Shown in pieces: positions 42,134 to 51,806 of a stretch of 64,000 nt of DNA. Position 1 is the first letter of the stretch. Each line of letters begins with the position of its first letter. The stretch spans positions 682,001 to 746,000 of the forward strand of contig NW_027043830.1 in assembly GCF_037102585.1 (NCBI RefSeq), given 5' to 3'. The translations under genes and the position numbers were made by a program. The DNA is from Saccharomycopsis crataegensis (taxonomy: Eukaryota; Ascomycota; Saccharomycetes; Ascoideales; Saccharomycopsidaceae). The notes under the pieces were generated by a model. It was not told the DNA's origin. It ran no database searches and saw nothing but the letters and a program-made list of their open reading frames with translations.

Positions 42134-43384
42134 ATGTCCCTTTCTTATTCAACTTTTACTACTTCTTCCTCACAATATCCATCCATAATGAACTCAAACT
42201 CTCATAATTCCAGTCGGGACAGGGACCTCCATCATCAGTTGCCGGCTAAAAACTCGTCATCCAGACCAATATCGTTACCCCCAATCTCCACTCTCATTGG
42301 CAGTACTGGCACAGGAATCTCCGAGAGTTTCGGCACTCCAAAGTCCTCCTCCAGTCAATACCCGTCATCTTACCATGTTACCCCATATTCTTCTTCGCAA
42401 TATCATCATCATCATCATCATCATCATTTCAATATCCCACCATCCACTTCTCCTTTGATGATTACAAACCGTCTTAGTTCAACAGTCCCTTTCCGCGCTA
42501 GCGTACAATCGCCTTTTGAACCTATGGAGCCATACAAGAATTATGAAGGCCAGCTTAATTTACAAACCCCTCCGACAATTAAAAAGGCTTCGGTATCCCT
42601 AACCGGCCCTCCTCCTGGAAACGTTAGCCCTTCGCATATCATGGAAAATCCAATCCCTAACTCACTTCATTCTTACCATTACCCTTACCAACCTCCACAA
42701 CAACCCCAGGGACCATCACTTCCACCTCCTCCACTTCCACAGCTCGCCCCGCCAACCCCTCCACTGACCGCTAGCTCTGCTGCACCAAAGAAACCACCGG
42801 CTAAAAAGCCTTCCAATGAAAAAATCTTTGCCTTCATTTCTCATTCCCCTGCCACCTTCCCATCGCAAGAACCGTCGATTGATAATGCCCAGTTAGCTAG
42901 ACGCAAACGGAGAAGAACCAGCACTCATGAATTATCAATCTTGCAACTCGAATTCGGATTGGGACCTAATCCAGGCAAGGCCAGGCGCCAACAGATTGCT
43001 GATAAGGTCAAAATGGACGAGAAGGCAGTACAGATTTGGTTTCAAAATAAAAGACAGTCGATCAAAAGAAGCAAGAACAAGGCTGCTGGAGTTGCCTCAA
43101 TTCCCGAAGAAACTGAAGCAGATGGAACCAACTCGTCACTTACTCCCGGTGCCAATTCTCCAACCAGCAGTACCTATTCGGTATCCAGAAAAAGCTCGCT
43201 TGGGGAAATGTCAAGCAATCGCACCTCGATTTCCCACAGTAGAACATCCTCTTATTCAATTACCACCAGCCCAATGACCCCCAACAAAGCTACTACTGGT
43301 CATGGTACTTTTTCTGCTCCTGCCACTGCCTCTAAAGCTCAATACGGTAAGACTGGCAGTCCCTCGGGGATCAAAAAGCCTTAG
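42134..43384 (+). CDS. YOX1: Homeodomain transcription repressor, Yox1/Yhp1 type
   Basis: 416 residues. The single homeodomain (about 257-316) begins R-R-K-R-R-R-T-S and ends with the helix-3 signature A-V-Q-I-W-F-Q-N-K-R-Q, closely matching yeast Yox1/Yhp1. In yeast, Yox1 represses early-cell-cycle (ECB) genes with Mcm1. Around the homeodomain the protein is low complexity: Ser-rich N-terminus, a His run (about 93-99), Pro-rich segments (about 190-215), and a Ser/Thr-rich C-terminus with several S/T-P sites that could be Cdk targets. The ATG at 42134 is the first Met after an A-rich leader. A Pho2-type protein is less likely, because its helix 3 has W-F-Q-N-R-R. Confidence 0.85.
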   Translation: MSLSYSTFTTSSSQYPSIMNSNSHNSSRDRDLHHQLPAKNSSSRPISLPPISTLIGSTGTGISESFGTPKSSSSQYPSSYHVTPYSSSQYHHHHHHHHFNIPPSTSPLMITNRLSSTVPFRASVQSPFEPMEPYKNYEGQLNLQTPPTIKKASVSLTGPPPGNVSPSHIMENPIPNSLHSYHYPYQPPQQPQGPSLPPPPLPQLAPPTPPLTASSAAPKKPPAKKPSNEKIFAFISHSPATFPSQEPSIDNAQLARRKRRRTSTHELSILQLEFGLGPNPGKARRQQIADKVKMDEKAVQIWFQNKRQSIKRSKNKAAGVASIPEETEADGTNSSLTPGANSPTSSTYSVSRKSSLGEMSSNRTSISHSRTSSYSITTSPMTPNKATTGHGTFSAPATASKAQYGKTGSPSGIKKP

Positions 43385-43977
43385 TGCTCTCTTTTGCTGA
43401 TCTCCGAGATCACCAATGAGCGGGGGCCTTCACATTTGTAGTATATTTCCATATTCCTCAAACTATGATTATTTATTTATTTTTTCATCATTGCTGCTTT
43501 TTCCTACTCATTATTTTTTTTTTCCAACTTCCTGCATTTTTACTTTGTTATGATGATTATGATCTTTTGTTTCTTCTTGAATGACACACACACATTCCTT
43601 TTGAATTATTGAAAAAAAAAAAGAGTTGTACGGTTTTATTCATTTATTTTTTGGTTTCTTTTTCTTTTATCTGCTTTATTCTTTGCATCAATCATTATTT
43701 AATACAAATATGATTTATTATTAATTACGAAACATGTAAAAGCATCACCAAATCTGTTTAAACGCACTCCGGAAAATAACACTCACCCGCGTCACTGGAT
43801 TAAGCCCCCCCCAAAGAAAGAGAGCAAATATTGCCATCCCTACACATGCTGTGGCTGCTCTATAAATACATATATTATCTCCCATCATTGGTAATATATA
43901 TATATATTCTGATCTACCACATACCAGAAAGAAAATATCATCACTTTTTATAAGCCAAGTATCTTTTTTTTATCATC
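43385..43977. promoter_or_regulatory. Intergenic, promoter of CTR2
   Basis: T-rich 3' region then the CTR2 promoter, with a copper-element-like TTTGCTC on the minus strand (43822-43828) and a TATATA stretch near 43900. Confidence 0.5.
43822..43828 (-). promoter_or_regulatory. Copper-response-element-like TTTGCTC
   Basis: Matches the core of the Mac1 site TTTGC(T/G)C(A/G), but the last consensus base is T here. Single copy, 150 bp before the CTR2 start; Mac1 promoters usually carry two copies. Weak candidate. Confidence 0.3.
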
Positions 43978-44523
43978 ATGGACCACCACATGCCGGATCA
44001 CAGTATGCCTGACCATGGCACGATGCCCCCGGGCCATAATCATGGCGGTGCTAATGACAGTACTTGTAGCGCCAACATGCTTTTCACTTGGGAATATCAA
44101 GATGTCTGTGTGGTGTTTGAATGGTGGCATATCAAGTCTCAATTCCAGCTCTTGGCCTCGGTTGTTGCGATCATTGCTCTAGCTGCTGGGTACGAATTTG
44201 TGAAATATCAATATAAACAGTACTCCCGATCCCTGACGTCTTTCAAAGGGTTGCCAACTCCTGCCACCACTGGTAGCTATGCTAATAAGGTACCAAATGA
44301 CACGAGACTCAAGACTGCATTGTTCTACGGTGTTCTTGTCGGATACTCGTTCATGTTGATGCTTGTGTTTATGAGTTTTAATGGTTGGTTAATGGGTGCG
44401 GTGGTTGTCGGGGCAGCTGTGGGACATTACATCTGGGGTAACAAACAAGTAGGAAATGGGGTTCAAGATTTGCTTCTGTTGTCAACAGATAGCCTTGAAG
44501 GTGAATCTTTGGCTTGCCATTAG
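43978..44523 (+). CDS. CTR2: Ctr2-type copper transporter
   Basis: 181 residues; Ctr2 releases stored copper from the vacuole in yeast. The N-terminus (1-25) is Met/His-rich with M-x-x-H-x-M-type copper ligands. The stretch C-S-A-N-M-L-F-T-W followed by C-V-V-F-E-W-W-H-I-K closely matches yeast Ctr2. Three hydrophobic segments follow: about 55-75, the M-L-V-F-M (M-x3-M) of the second, and the G-A-A-V-G (G-x3-G) of the third. The protein ends S-L-A-C-H, the same C-terminal pentapeptide as yeast Ctr2. These features separate it from plasma-membrane Ctr1, which has a longer repeated Met-rich ectodomain. Confidence 0.93.
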   Translation: MDHHMPDHSMPDHGTMPPGHNHGGANDSTCSANMLFTWEYQDVCVVFEWWHIKSQFQLLASVVAIIALAAGYEFVKYQYKQYSRSLTSFKGLPTPATTGSYANKVPNDTRLKTALFYGVLVGYSFMLMLVFMSFNGWLMGAVVVGAAVGHYIWGNKQVGNGVQDLLLLSTDSLEGESLACH

Positions 44524-44986
44524 GCTACTGTGCATGTGTTTGATTGAGGAAGGTGGGGGAAATAACTGCTAATTTGTTTAATTGATTCTGAACTCCTTTT
44601 TATTTTTGTTTTCTTAATTATCACTGCAGAGCTAATTTAACATCATCAAGATCACGCACAATCTTTCGATGGTTATTTACATCTGGTAAGAGCTTTTGAT
44701 TGATACGTGGCGGAGTTTTGAACTCGTTTGCTTATTCGTACATGAGGCTTTAGTTTATTTTTGTTGGTTTATTATTTTGTTAGATTTTCCCGTTTATTTA
44801 ATTATGTTCATTGCTGGTTTGAAAGATCTTTATTACAATATATATATAATCCTGAGTGTCGTTTTTACACTGTGTAAAAAAATATTTAATTTATATAAAA
44901 ACTATGGCAAAAAAAAAAAAAAAAGAAAACTAATGTACATTGAAATGTCTAAAAATTATTTTATTCTGTAAATATGTTTCTAAAAT
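44524..44986. other. Convergent intergenic region
   Basis: 3' ends of CTR2 and PPN1. AT-rich. The small frame at 44696-44971 has no recognisable features. Confidence 0.55.
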
Positions 44987-46978
44987 CTAAGCCCTTATTT
45001 CTTCGTAATTTGTGCTCACAAATGTTCTGTGTAAATATGTATTCCAAGCCTTCTTCTTTTTTGCCAACTCTCTGGCCAATTCAACCCAGTCATTCGCAAG
45101 CAAAGACTTCATGGAATAAGGTTCGCTTTCACTGGTGTACTCAACTTCATATCTAAACTCTTTTTTACCAGAGTTAACTGCTTCGAGATCCAAATAAAAT
45201 TGACTGAATTTCGTAGGAGTAAATGTTTGAGGAACAAACGCCGGTCCAAGACCAGTACCCGATGGCATTTTTGGAGGGAGCGATTTATCTGATTTCGCCC
45301 CAAATCCATTGCGCAAACTAAAAATTTCCAAATATTCCTGGGTGTACTCATCTTCCTCTGAGCCAACAATTGCATCGATTTTTCGTTCCAAGCCATAAAA
45401 GAAATCATCCCATGGTTCAAACGATGCAGTATGAATATTAGCAGCTTCTTCAGCAAAGTTGGTGACATTATATTCCCAAACTCTAAACGCTGGGTTGAAC
45501 GTAGGGATAACACTTCCTGCAACATGAATGACCAGGTATCTTGTCCCATCATTATATTCCTTCTTCTTCTTCTTTTTGTTCTTCTTCTTTTTGTCCTTCT
45601 TGTTGTTCTTCTTATCGCTTTCCTGGCTTACCCCTTGTGAGCTGGAAATAACAGAAGAATAGAATATATCATTCACCGTGTCCATATAACTAACTTTGTT
45701 CGACCCTGGAGACGCACCAAGCGCATGAAGTTCCGAAGACAATTTGGCGGCAGCTGCACCATGAGAATCATCAATCCCAAATGCCGAATAGAGCTCAGTA
45801 AGTGAAATATATCCATCTTCATCATCCTCATCTAACTCTTGAAAAGCGCTAACAAGATCTTGAAATCCTGGCATCGGCGTATCTTTTTTTAAAGACTGGT
45901 ATGCAGCAACCGCGTCCAAAGGTACAAAATGATCAAGATTCATATGGCCGTACACACCCCCAATGATAATATCCCGATATTCGTAGAGCCATAGAATGTA
46001 CTTTCTGTAGCAAGTGATATCAAAATTCTTAGGCACTGGAGGAACGTGTCCCGAGAGCCAGACCTTCATTCCTCTGCGACGTAACTCCTTTAGAGTATAT
46101 CCTAGCCAAACAAATAAGGTATATCCTGGTTGTTTCTTTTTATCGCAATTGTCAACCAAAGGATTGCTCTTAAAAAGATATAACGTGTTGATCGAAAGAA
46201 CTGCAAGCTTTCCAGGAATGACTTCTGAAAGAAAGCAAGCGGTTTTTTCAAATACATGCGCCTGGTCTTGAGGAATGTAACTCAGCCAAGTTCTATAAAG
46301 TAATCGACTTTGTAAAGTTGGTCCCAAAGCAAATAAGTTATGAGGATACACATCATTATTTCCAAGACTTGGCACCAACGGGACTTGGAACGCTCTTGGA
46401 TCCAACGAGTCCTCTCCTTTGAACTTGAGGGTCATCAAACTGCTGATATTTTCATTGACATCAAAAATTTGGTCCTCAGTACGTGGATAGGCCCGGTCAT
46501 TATCATGACGTACATTGTCACCGGTCCAAATGACAAAATCAATCTTATCCTTGAGGTTAGCTTCGATCCAATCCAATGTCTCCTTCACGAGCGCATAAGG
46601 AGAGTCACAGCCCATCATGGCATCCCCATAAAACGAAGCATTTCCATGACCCAGATGGCAAGCGGTGCCGATTGAAGTTGACTCTTTATAGAAAAAGTCA
46701 GGATGCATGTCGGTAATGTGCAAGAACCGTCCATGGATGGTTTTTCTCATGTTGTTTGGAAGCTCAATTTCAATCGACGGTGAATTGGTGAGTCCCAATG
46801 ATTCATATTCCTCGGCCCTTGCAGAGTTGTCGATTATTTTCACAGGTGATGATGAGGACTGGGTTATTATTGGTTTATGGTTGCTATCATAATTTCCGGG
46901 GGATTTTAAATATATCAATGCCATGAACACTGGCAATAATAAGAGCCAACCCAAGGACCGACCATTGGAAGACACCAT
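44987..46978 (-). CDS. PPN1: Vacuolar endopolyphosphatase
   Basis: Ppn1 cuts long polyphosphate chains in the vacuole. From the ATG at 46976-46978 the protein has 663 residues (yeast 674). A single signal-anchor segment lies at about 9-24, fitting a type II vacuolar protein. The metallophosphatase motifs are in order: D-M-H (90-92), G-D-N (153-155), G-N-N-D (206-209), S-G-H-V-P-P (His311) and G-H-M-N (His345). The S-I-G-T-A-C-H/G-D-A-M-M-G-C-D-S-P segment is typical of the family. Residues 379-401 form an EF-hand-like loop, and residues 440-470 are nearly all Lys. The frame extends five codons further without an ATG. Confidence 0.92.
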   Translation of the reverse strand: MVSSNGRSLGWLLLLPVFMALIYLKSPGNYDSNHKPIITQSSSSPVKIIDNSARAEEYESLGLTNSPSIEIELPNNMRKTIHGRFLHITDMHPDFFYKESTSIGTACHLGHGNASFYGDAMMGCDSPYALVKETLDWIEANLKDKIDFVIWTGDNVRHDNDRAYPRTEDQIFDVNENISSLMTLKFKGEDSLDPRAFQVPLVPSLGNNDVYPHNLFALGPTLQSRLLYRTWLSYIPQDQAHVFEKTACFLSEVIPGKLAVLSINTLYLFKSNPLVDNCDKKKQPGYTLFVWLGYTLKELRRRGMKVWLSGHVPPVPKNFDITCYRKYILWLYEYRDIIIGGVYGHMNLDHFVPLDAVAAYQSLKKDTPMPGFQDLVSAFQELDEDDEDGYISLTELYSAFGIDDSHGAAAAKLSSELHALGASPGSNKVSYMDTVNDIFYSSVISSSQGVSQESDKKNNKKDKKKKNKKKKKKEYNDGTRYLVIHVAGSVIPTFNPAFRVWEYNVTNFAEEAANIHTASFEPWDDFFYGLERKIDAIVGSEEDEYTQEYLEIFSLRNGFGAKSDKSLPPKMPSGTGLGPAFVPQTFTPTKFSQFYLDLEAVNSGKKEFRYEVEYTSESEPYSMKSLLANDWVELARELAKKKKAWNTYLHRTFVSTNYEEIRA

Positions 46979-47292
46979 CTTTTTTTTAACCAACCAACAC
47001 CAAATGATATTGTTGGGATATCTACCTATATATGAGTGTGAAGGAGATGCTTAATATATTGTTTGTTTTGTTTTTTTGTTTTTTCCCTAAAAATTGAAAG
47101 ATCGCCCATGCACGCTATTGCCTAAACAGGTAAACTTCTTGACAACATCAATACCTCAGCGCGATGACATCCACACATCAACAAAGGGTCCTTGATGGCA
47201 TTGACAGCAAGAGTGTGTTGGTGATATGTTACTCTCAGTTCAAAAGTTCACTTAGCTGCCATCATCTTGATATCTATCAACAGCAACTGTCG

Positions 47293-47297
<5 letters not shown>

Positions 47298-47331
<34 letters not shown>
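47298..47331. repeat. (CT)n microsatellite
   Basis: About 17 CT units, 320 bp upstream of PPN1. Confidence 0.95.
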
Positions 47332-47335
<4 letters not shown>

Positions 47336-48185
47336 GCAGGTAAATTCCCACAATCTCCCCCCTTACAAGACCATTTGTCTTGGAAATTCCTTGCATAGGA
47401 AACTAAGGGTTTGTTTGTTGTTTTCTTTATATATTTTTTCTTTTTGAAAAGTTTCTCATTATTTTCCTGAATATTGAGTTCATTTCCAATATATAACAAT
47501 AAAAAAGGATGATATGCTAATATCTTTCAGTATTATATGGGCATGGCAGTAAGTAACTTTTTTTCAACAAGTGGAAAACTTAGAACCTGAACTTTGATGT
47601 ATGAGTTAGGTGTTTACGATGAAGGAAACTCGACTAGAAAACGGTAGGATAAATCCAAGACAGTATACTATTTACAGTGCATAGTATATACGCAAACGGG
47701 ATGCAAAACGATAACATTATCATTTTATCTTTTGAATCTTTGGGGAGGTTTTGAAGCTAACAAATAGGGTTTTTTGCTAAAAAAAAAAAAAAAAAAAAAT
47801 CAAAATATTTAACACAGCTATATGGATACTGTTTTCCTGGGGGAAAAAAGAAGGGTCCTATTTCTCCATTTTCAACAATATCCTGCCCCAGATAGGCCAC
47901 TGATCGTACGATGCTAGAATAATATTCTTCAGAAAATAGTGGTATTGTTGTATATTGCTTTTGACGTATTGTACAATGCTTTGTGAGTGGCCAAGGTTCA
48001 TTTAAAAACTGTTTTCTGCCGCCAAAATACAAGAAGTACCCCCGCAAATTAGATCCATATATACATTGTTTTTATCAGTACCCACCACTGTTGTGGTATA
48101 TGATAATCAGTTAACTATTGACAAATAGCCAACAACTAGCTCCTTGAAGAGTGATGCTTGTCTTGTACCGATCCTACCAAAATAA

Positions 48186-48497
48186 AGAGACAATAAGTTT
48201 ATTACCTTTTACCATGAACTCAAAAAGTTCTTAACTACCAAAGATTTGTTCTATTTTATAGAGTTCGAGAATCCAGTTATCAAGAGAGCAGAAGATCCTT
48301 ATAGATAAGTTTGAGAAATTTTGGAGTACATATTTAAAGATGAGACTACCCAAAAAGAGTGGTCTGCCAAAACAAATGTTGACACGTTGATCTCATTGTA
48401 TGAGCCTGAAGAGCCTGATCAATTAGTATTTAGAACACTTAGATCAATGGAAGTGAATGCTGAAACTGAAGTTAAAGAAAAGAATGTATGTTATTGA
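48186..48497 (+). pseudogene. Decayed protein-coding relic, family unknown
   Basis: One plus-strand frame here reads like real protein (for example a F-Y-F-I-E-F-E-N-P stretch and an L-Y-E-P-E-E-P-D-Q stretch) but is broken, with at least two breaks, and has no clear start. Lys-rich sequence continues downstream to about 48600. It may be a fragment of a host gene or of an old retroelement gag; I see no terminal repeats, and I cannot assign the family. The composition differs from the surrounding intergenic DNA. Confidence 0.4.
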
Positions 48498-49695
48498 CAA
48501 CAAACTTTTTAAAGGAAAGAAAAATTCAAAGCGTTTCTATAAGAAGTCTGGAAAATTACTTAAACGAAGACGATTTTGAAATTACTACAAATAGCAAGAT
48601 CATCTGAAAGACCTGTCGTATACTCTTGTAGTGTTTATTACTGCTTTCCATCTCTGTATGGCAAGACAACTACTCGAAGTCAGCACGAGAACAAAGGAAA
48701 AAAAAAAAAAAAAAAGTAAAAAGATCGAGTCATAAATAACTTCGAAAGATTAGTAATTATTTCTAAGTTGGTACTTGTTTCCAAAGTTCTACAGAAAATA
48801 CAAAGATCCAACACAGAGACTTTTTTTTATTAATAGCTATTACATCATTGCTCAGTAATATAAGAAGCATCAAGACGCTGGGCCGCTAATATCTGCCAAT
48901 TGGCAAATTATTTAATTGAACCAACCAACATGGCAGCGCCCGGGAAAAAGAATGAAACCCCAACTGTTTTTCTTTGTTTTTTAGCGGGGTGTAAGGAATA
49001 ATTGTGCCAAGGCTTGCGGAGTTTTCAGCGTTACATCCAGCAACAGACAGGCATTGCTGTAGCAATCGATACTGCCACATTATTATTAATATGACGGGTG
49101 GCAAAACTTTTTCAAAAATAGGTGAGTGTGCACATGGACCCTGATCTTCTCTTCCTTCCTTCAAAAAGTGGGGCTTCGATGTGGAGATGGCAGATGGAAT
49201 GAATCTAAATAAGACCATTTTGGGGAAAACTTTTACGTAAACTCCGGGATGACTCTGAAGGGGTCCCCCTATTGTTTTTTTTATGTTAGCGTTTTGTAAA
49301 TAGAACTCTCTAGTTGTATTTAAAAAAAATAATCTACTCATAGATTAACTGGGACTTCTATATTTACCATGGATGGCTCTTCTATGAAAGAAAAACTAAG
49401 AGCAGTGACTGTTGAAGACGTCTATTTGTTATTAATAATTAGTCAAGAAATAATGTCAGTAAGTCTGTCATCAATTAGAAATCATTTCTGATTCTATTCC
49501 CCTCATAAATCTGACAGTTTCATTGTTCACACAAAAGTTTTGTTCTGCCGCAGAATTTAAGATTGTGTCGTGCATAAACGTCAGCAGCAAACAAAGTCAT
49601 GTCCTGCACCCCACATTTTTCTTTGTATGGTTCTTGCGGAGAAATGGAGTTGGTACTAGAACGTCCCTCCAGTAATGACAGTAATGATGTAAAAA

Positions 49696-49726
<31 letters not shown>

Positions 49727-49843
49727 CGGCCATTATCCATCGAAGTACTGCCTAAGGAATCTAAGAGAGAAAAAGAGAAGTAGAAAAAACATTAGTTTAT
49801 TGTGAAAACAAAATAAAACAATATCCAAGAAAGCAAATAAATA

Positions 49844-51373
49844 ATGACTGAACCAATCAGTGCAAACAACAAACATGTTGTAACAGCAGAAAGTGCTAGG
49901 CTTTACTTTCTGACAAGATTATCTACATTGTTATCGTTTCCGGGAACAAGTATCAAGGCCTTGAGTCCAGTTCCTGCAATCAGAGCCATGAGTTTGTCCA
50001 ATTGGAACTACTTTGGTATGGGTTTTTTCGCTTGGACCATCGATTCCATGGATTTTTTTTGTGTCAGTGCTTCTGCCACCGCTATTGCTGAATCACTCAA
50101 TGTTTCTGTTACCGATATCACCTGGGGTATCACATTAGTGCTCATGCTTCGTTCTGTTGGTGCGTTTCTATTTGGGATCATCGGAGATAACTACGGTCGT
50201 AAATGGACATTGATTACTTGTTTAGCAGCATTCGTGGTTCTCGAAATTGGTACAGGTTTTGTACAAACTTATGAACAATTTTTGGCAGTTAGGGCCATAT
50301 TCGGGATTTTCATGGGTGCATGTTGGTCATTAGCTGCCTCAACAGCCATGGAAGACGCACCATTAATTTCTCGTGGATTTTTATCAGGGTTGTTCTTACC
50401 AGGTTATAACCTTGGGTACATTTTTGCAGTGATTTTTTGGAGAGCATTCGAATTCACACCACACTCATGGAGAGCCTTGTTCTGGTTTTCTGCCGCTCCT
50501 CCATTCTTGGTCATCTTGTGGCGGTTGCCATTTCCAGAAATGAAGTTCTTTAAAGAATACCAGCAAACAATATTGGAGAAAAACCTTAATTCTCCAGAAG
50601 CTGCCAGAACTGATAACGCCATCGTTCATTTCTTCAAAACTAACAAGCTTTTAAAGTTCTTTAAGGACGACTGGCTTCTTTTCGTTTACTTAATCTTTCT
50701 TATGGCGGGGTTCAACTTCATGTCCCACGGTTCTCAGGATTTGTTCCCAACTATGCTTAAAAATCAAGTAGGTCTTGGTTCTGACGCTATCACCGTTACA
50801 ATGGTTGTGGTCAATTTGGGAGCTTTGCTTGGTGGATTCTGTATTGGGCAATTCACGGAATTGACTGGTCGTCGTTTTGGTATCATGTTCTGTTGTGTTT
50901 TCGGAGGTGCGTTTATCTATCCAACTTTCTTCATTCATAATCAATCAGCGATCATGGGCGCAGGATTCTTTTTACAATTTGCGGTTATGGGAACATGGGG
51001 TATTGCCAGTGTTCACTTATTTGAATTGACGGCAAAATCTCCATACAGAACCATGATTTCTGGTCTTGCATACCAACTTGGGAATTTAGCCAGTTCAGCC
51101 AGTTCAACCATTGAATCAAGTATTGGATCACGTTTTCCTTTAGATACTGTCAATGGGAAAACTGCTCATGGCGCATACAACTATGGTAAAGTTATGGCAA
51201 TCTTCATGGGTTGTGTGTTTGGCTACATGTTGATCATATCCTTCTTGGGTCCGGAAAAGTTCCATAACGAGCTACAAACTGAGGAGATGGAAGAAGTCAG
51301 AAACTTGGGTCAAATTGAAGATGGCTTAAGTGTCATCTCTTCAAAACCTGAAGTTGATCACTACGAATCTTAG
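49844..51373 (+). CDS. JEN1: Jen-family carboxylate:H+ symporter
   Basis: 509-residue MFS plasma-membrane transporter of the Jen1/Jen2 family, which imports lactate/pyruvate (Jen1) or succinate/malate (Jen2). The diagnostic motif N-F-M-S-H-G-S-Q-D-L-F-P-T (about 291-303) fits the family pattern N-x-x-S/T-H-x-S/T-Q-D-x-x-x-T. Upstream lie N-W-x-Y-F-x-M-G-F-F-A-W-T-I-D-S-M-D-F-F in TM1 and G-D-N-Y-G-R-K-W in loop 2. The second half has T-E-L-T-G-R-R-F-G. Twelve hydrophobic segments are visible. Jen1 and Jen2 cannot be separated safely here; yeast Jen1 is 616 residues with a longer N-terminus, so the shorter protein could be a Jen2 type. Confidence 0.9.
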   Translation: MTEPISANNKHVVTAESARLYFLTRLSTLLSFPGTSIKALSPVPAIRAMSLSNWNYFGMGFFAWTIDSMDFFCVSASATAIAESLNVSVTDITWGITLVLMLRSVGAFLFGIIGDNYGRKWTLITCLAAFVVLEIGTGFVQTYEQFLAVRAIFGIFMGACWSLAASTAMEDAPLISRGFLSGLFLPGYNLGYIFAVIFWRAFEFTPHSWRALFWFSAAPPFLVILWRLPFPEMKFFKEYQQTILEKNLNSPEAARTDNAIVHFFKTNKLLKFFKDDWLLFVYLIFLMAGFNFMSHGSQDLFPTMLKNQVGLGSDAITVTMVVVNLGALLGGFCIGQFTELTGRRFGIMFCCVFGGAFIYPTFFIHNQSAIMGAGFFLQFAVMGTWGIASVHLFELTAKSPYRTMISGLAYQLGNLASSASSTIESSIGSRFPLDTVNGKTAHGAYNYGKVMAIFMGCVFGYMLIISFLGPEKFHNELQTEEMEEVRNLGQIEDGLSVISSKPEVDHYES

Positions 51374-51806
51374 AGACTATAGAATTTTTTTTTTTTTTCG
51401 TTTTTATTTCATTTTATTTTTTAGGGAGGGACTTATGTGGCCCTTTGTTTTCCTTTTTTTTTATAATAATAATATATATAGATAGATCATACAAAAAAAA
51501 TATTCGTGTATCTTTTTCTATGTAACAAACAAAGTTCTTGTGAATATTGATATGTCCAATAATGTTGAGAAAAACTGATCTCTAATCAGCATTCTTTGCG
51601 TTTGCAAAACTGCGCAGAATCACAGAGGAACTGAATCCCCCTGCCAGCAACCACCCGAATTATGATCATATACAATAACACACATTAAAGGTGACCAGGA
51701 ATTAACATTTAATAGATCAGTTGAAGAAGTTTTGCATTTCAAGAACTTCAACACCAAGAATTTGGATACCTGGTGCCTTTTCCGCCTCCGTCAATGATAT
51801 GAGGAA
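51374..51806. other. Convergent intergenic region
   Basis: Between the JEN and MED6 stop codons. Poly-T tracts and TA-rich sequence, nothing gene-like. Confidence 0.6.

Larger units (their letters stand above)
46979..49843. other. 2.9 kb gene-poor region
   Basis: Longest gap in the window. It contains the PPN1 promoter, a (CT)n tract at 47298-47331, poly-A tracts near 47780, 48700 and 49695, and a decayed coding relic at 48186-48497. No intact gene is convincing. A 151-codon minus frame (48886-49341) has an ATG but no recognisable features. The last 400 bp are the JEN promoter. Confidence 0.5.

Noticed and set aside
48089-48134. TGTTG ... CAACA ends suggesting a small LTR
   Set aside because: Only 46 bp apart, no target-site duplication or second copy; too short for an LTR.
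49097-49105. GGTGGCAAA, a perfect proteasome-associated (Rpn4) element
   Set aside because: About 740 bp upstream of a carboxylate transporter and not near any proteasome gene; most likely chance.
48886-49341. 151-codon minus-strand frame starting with ATG
   Set aside because: No domain, signal or recognisable pattern; lies in a gene-poor AT-rich region beside T tracts. Left uncalled for lack of support, though expression data could revive it.
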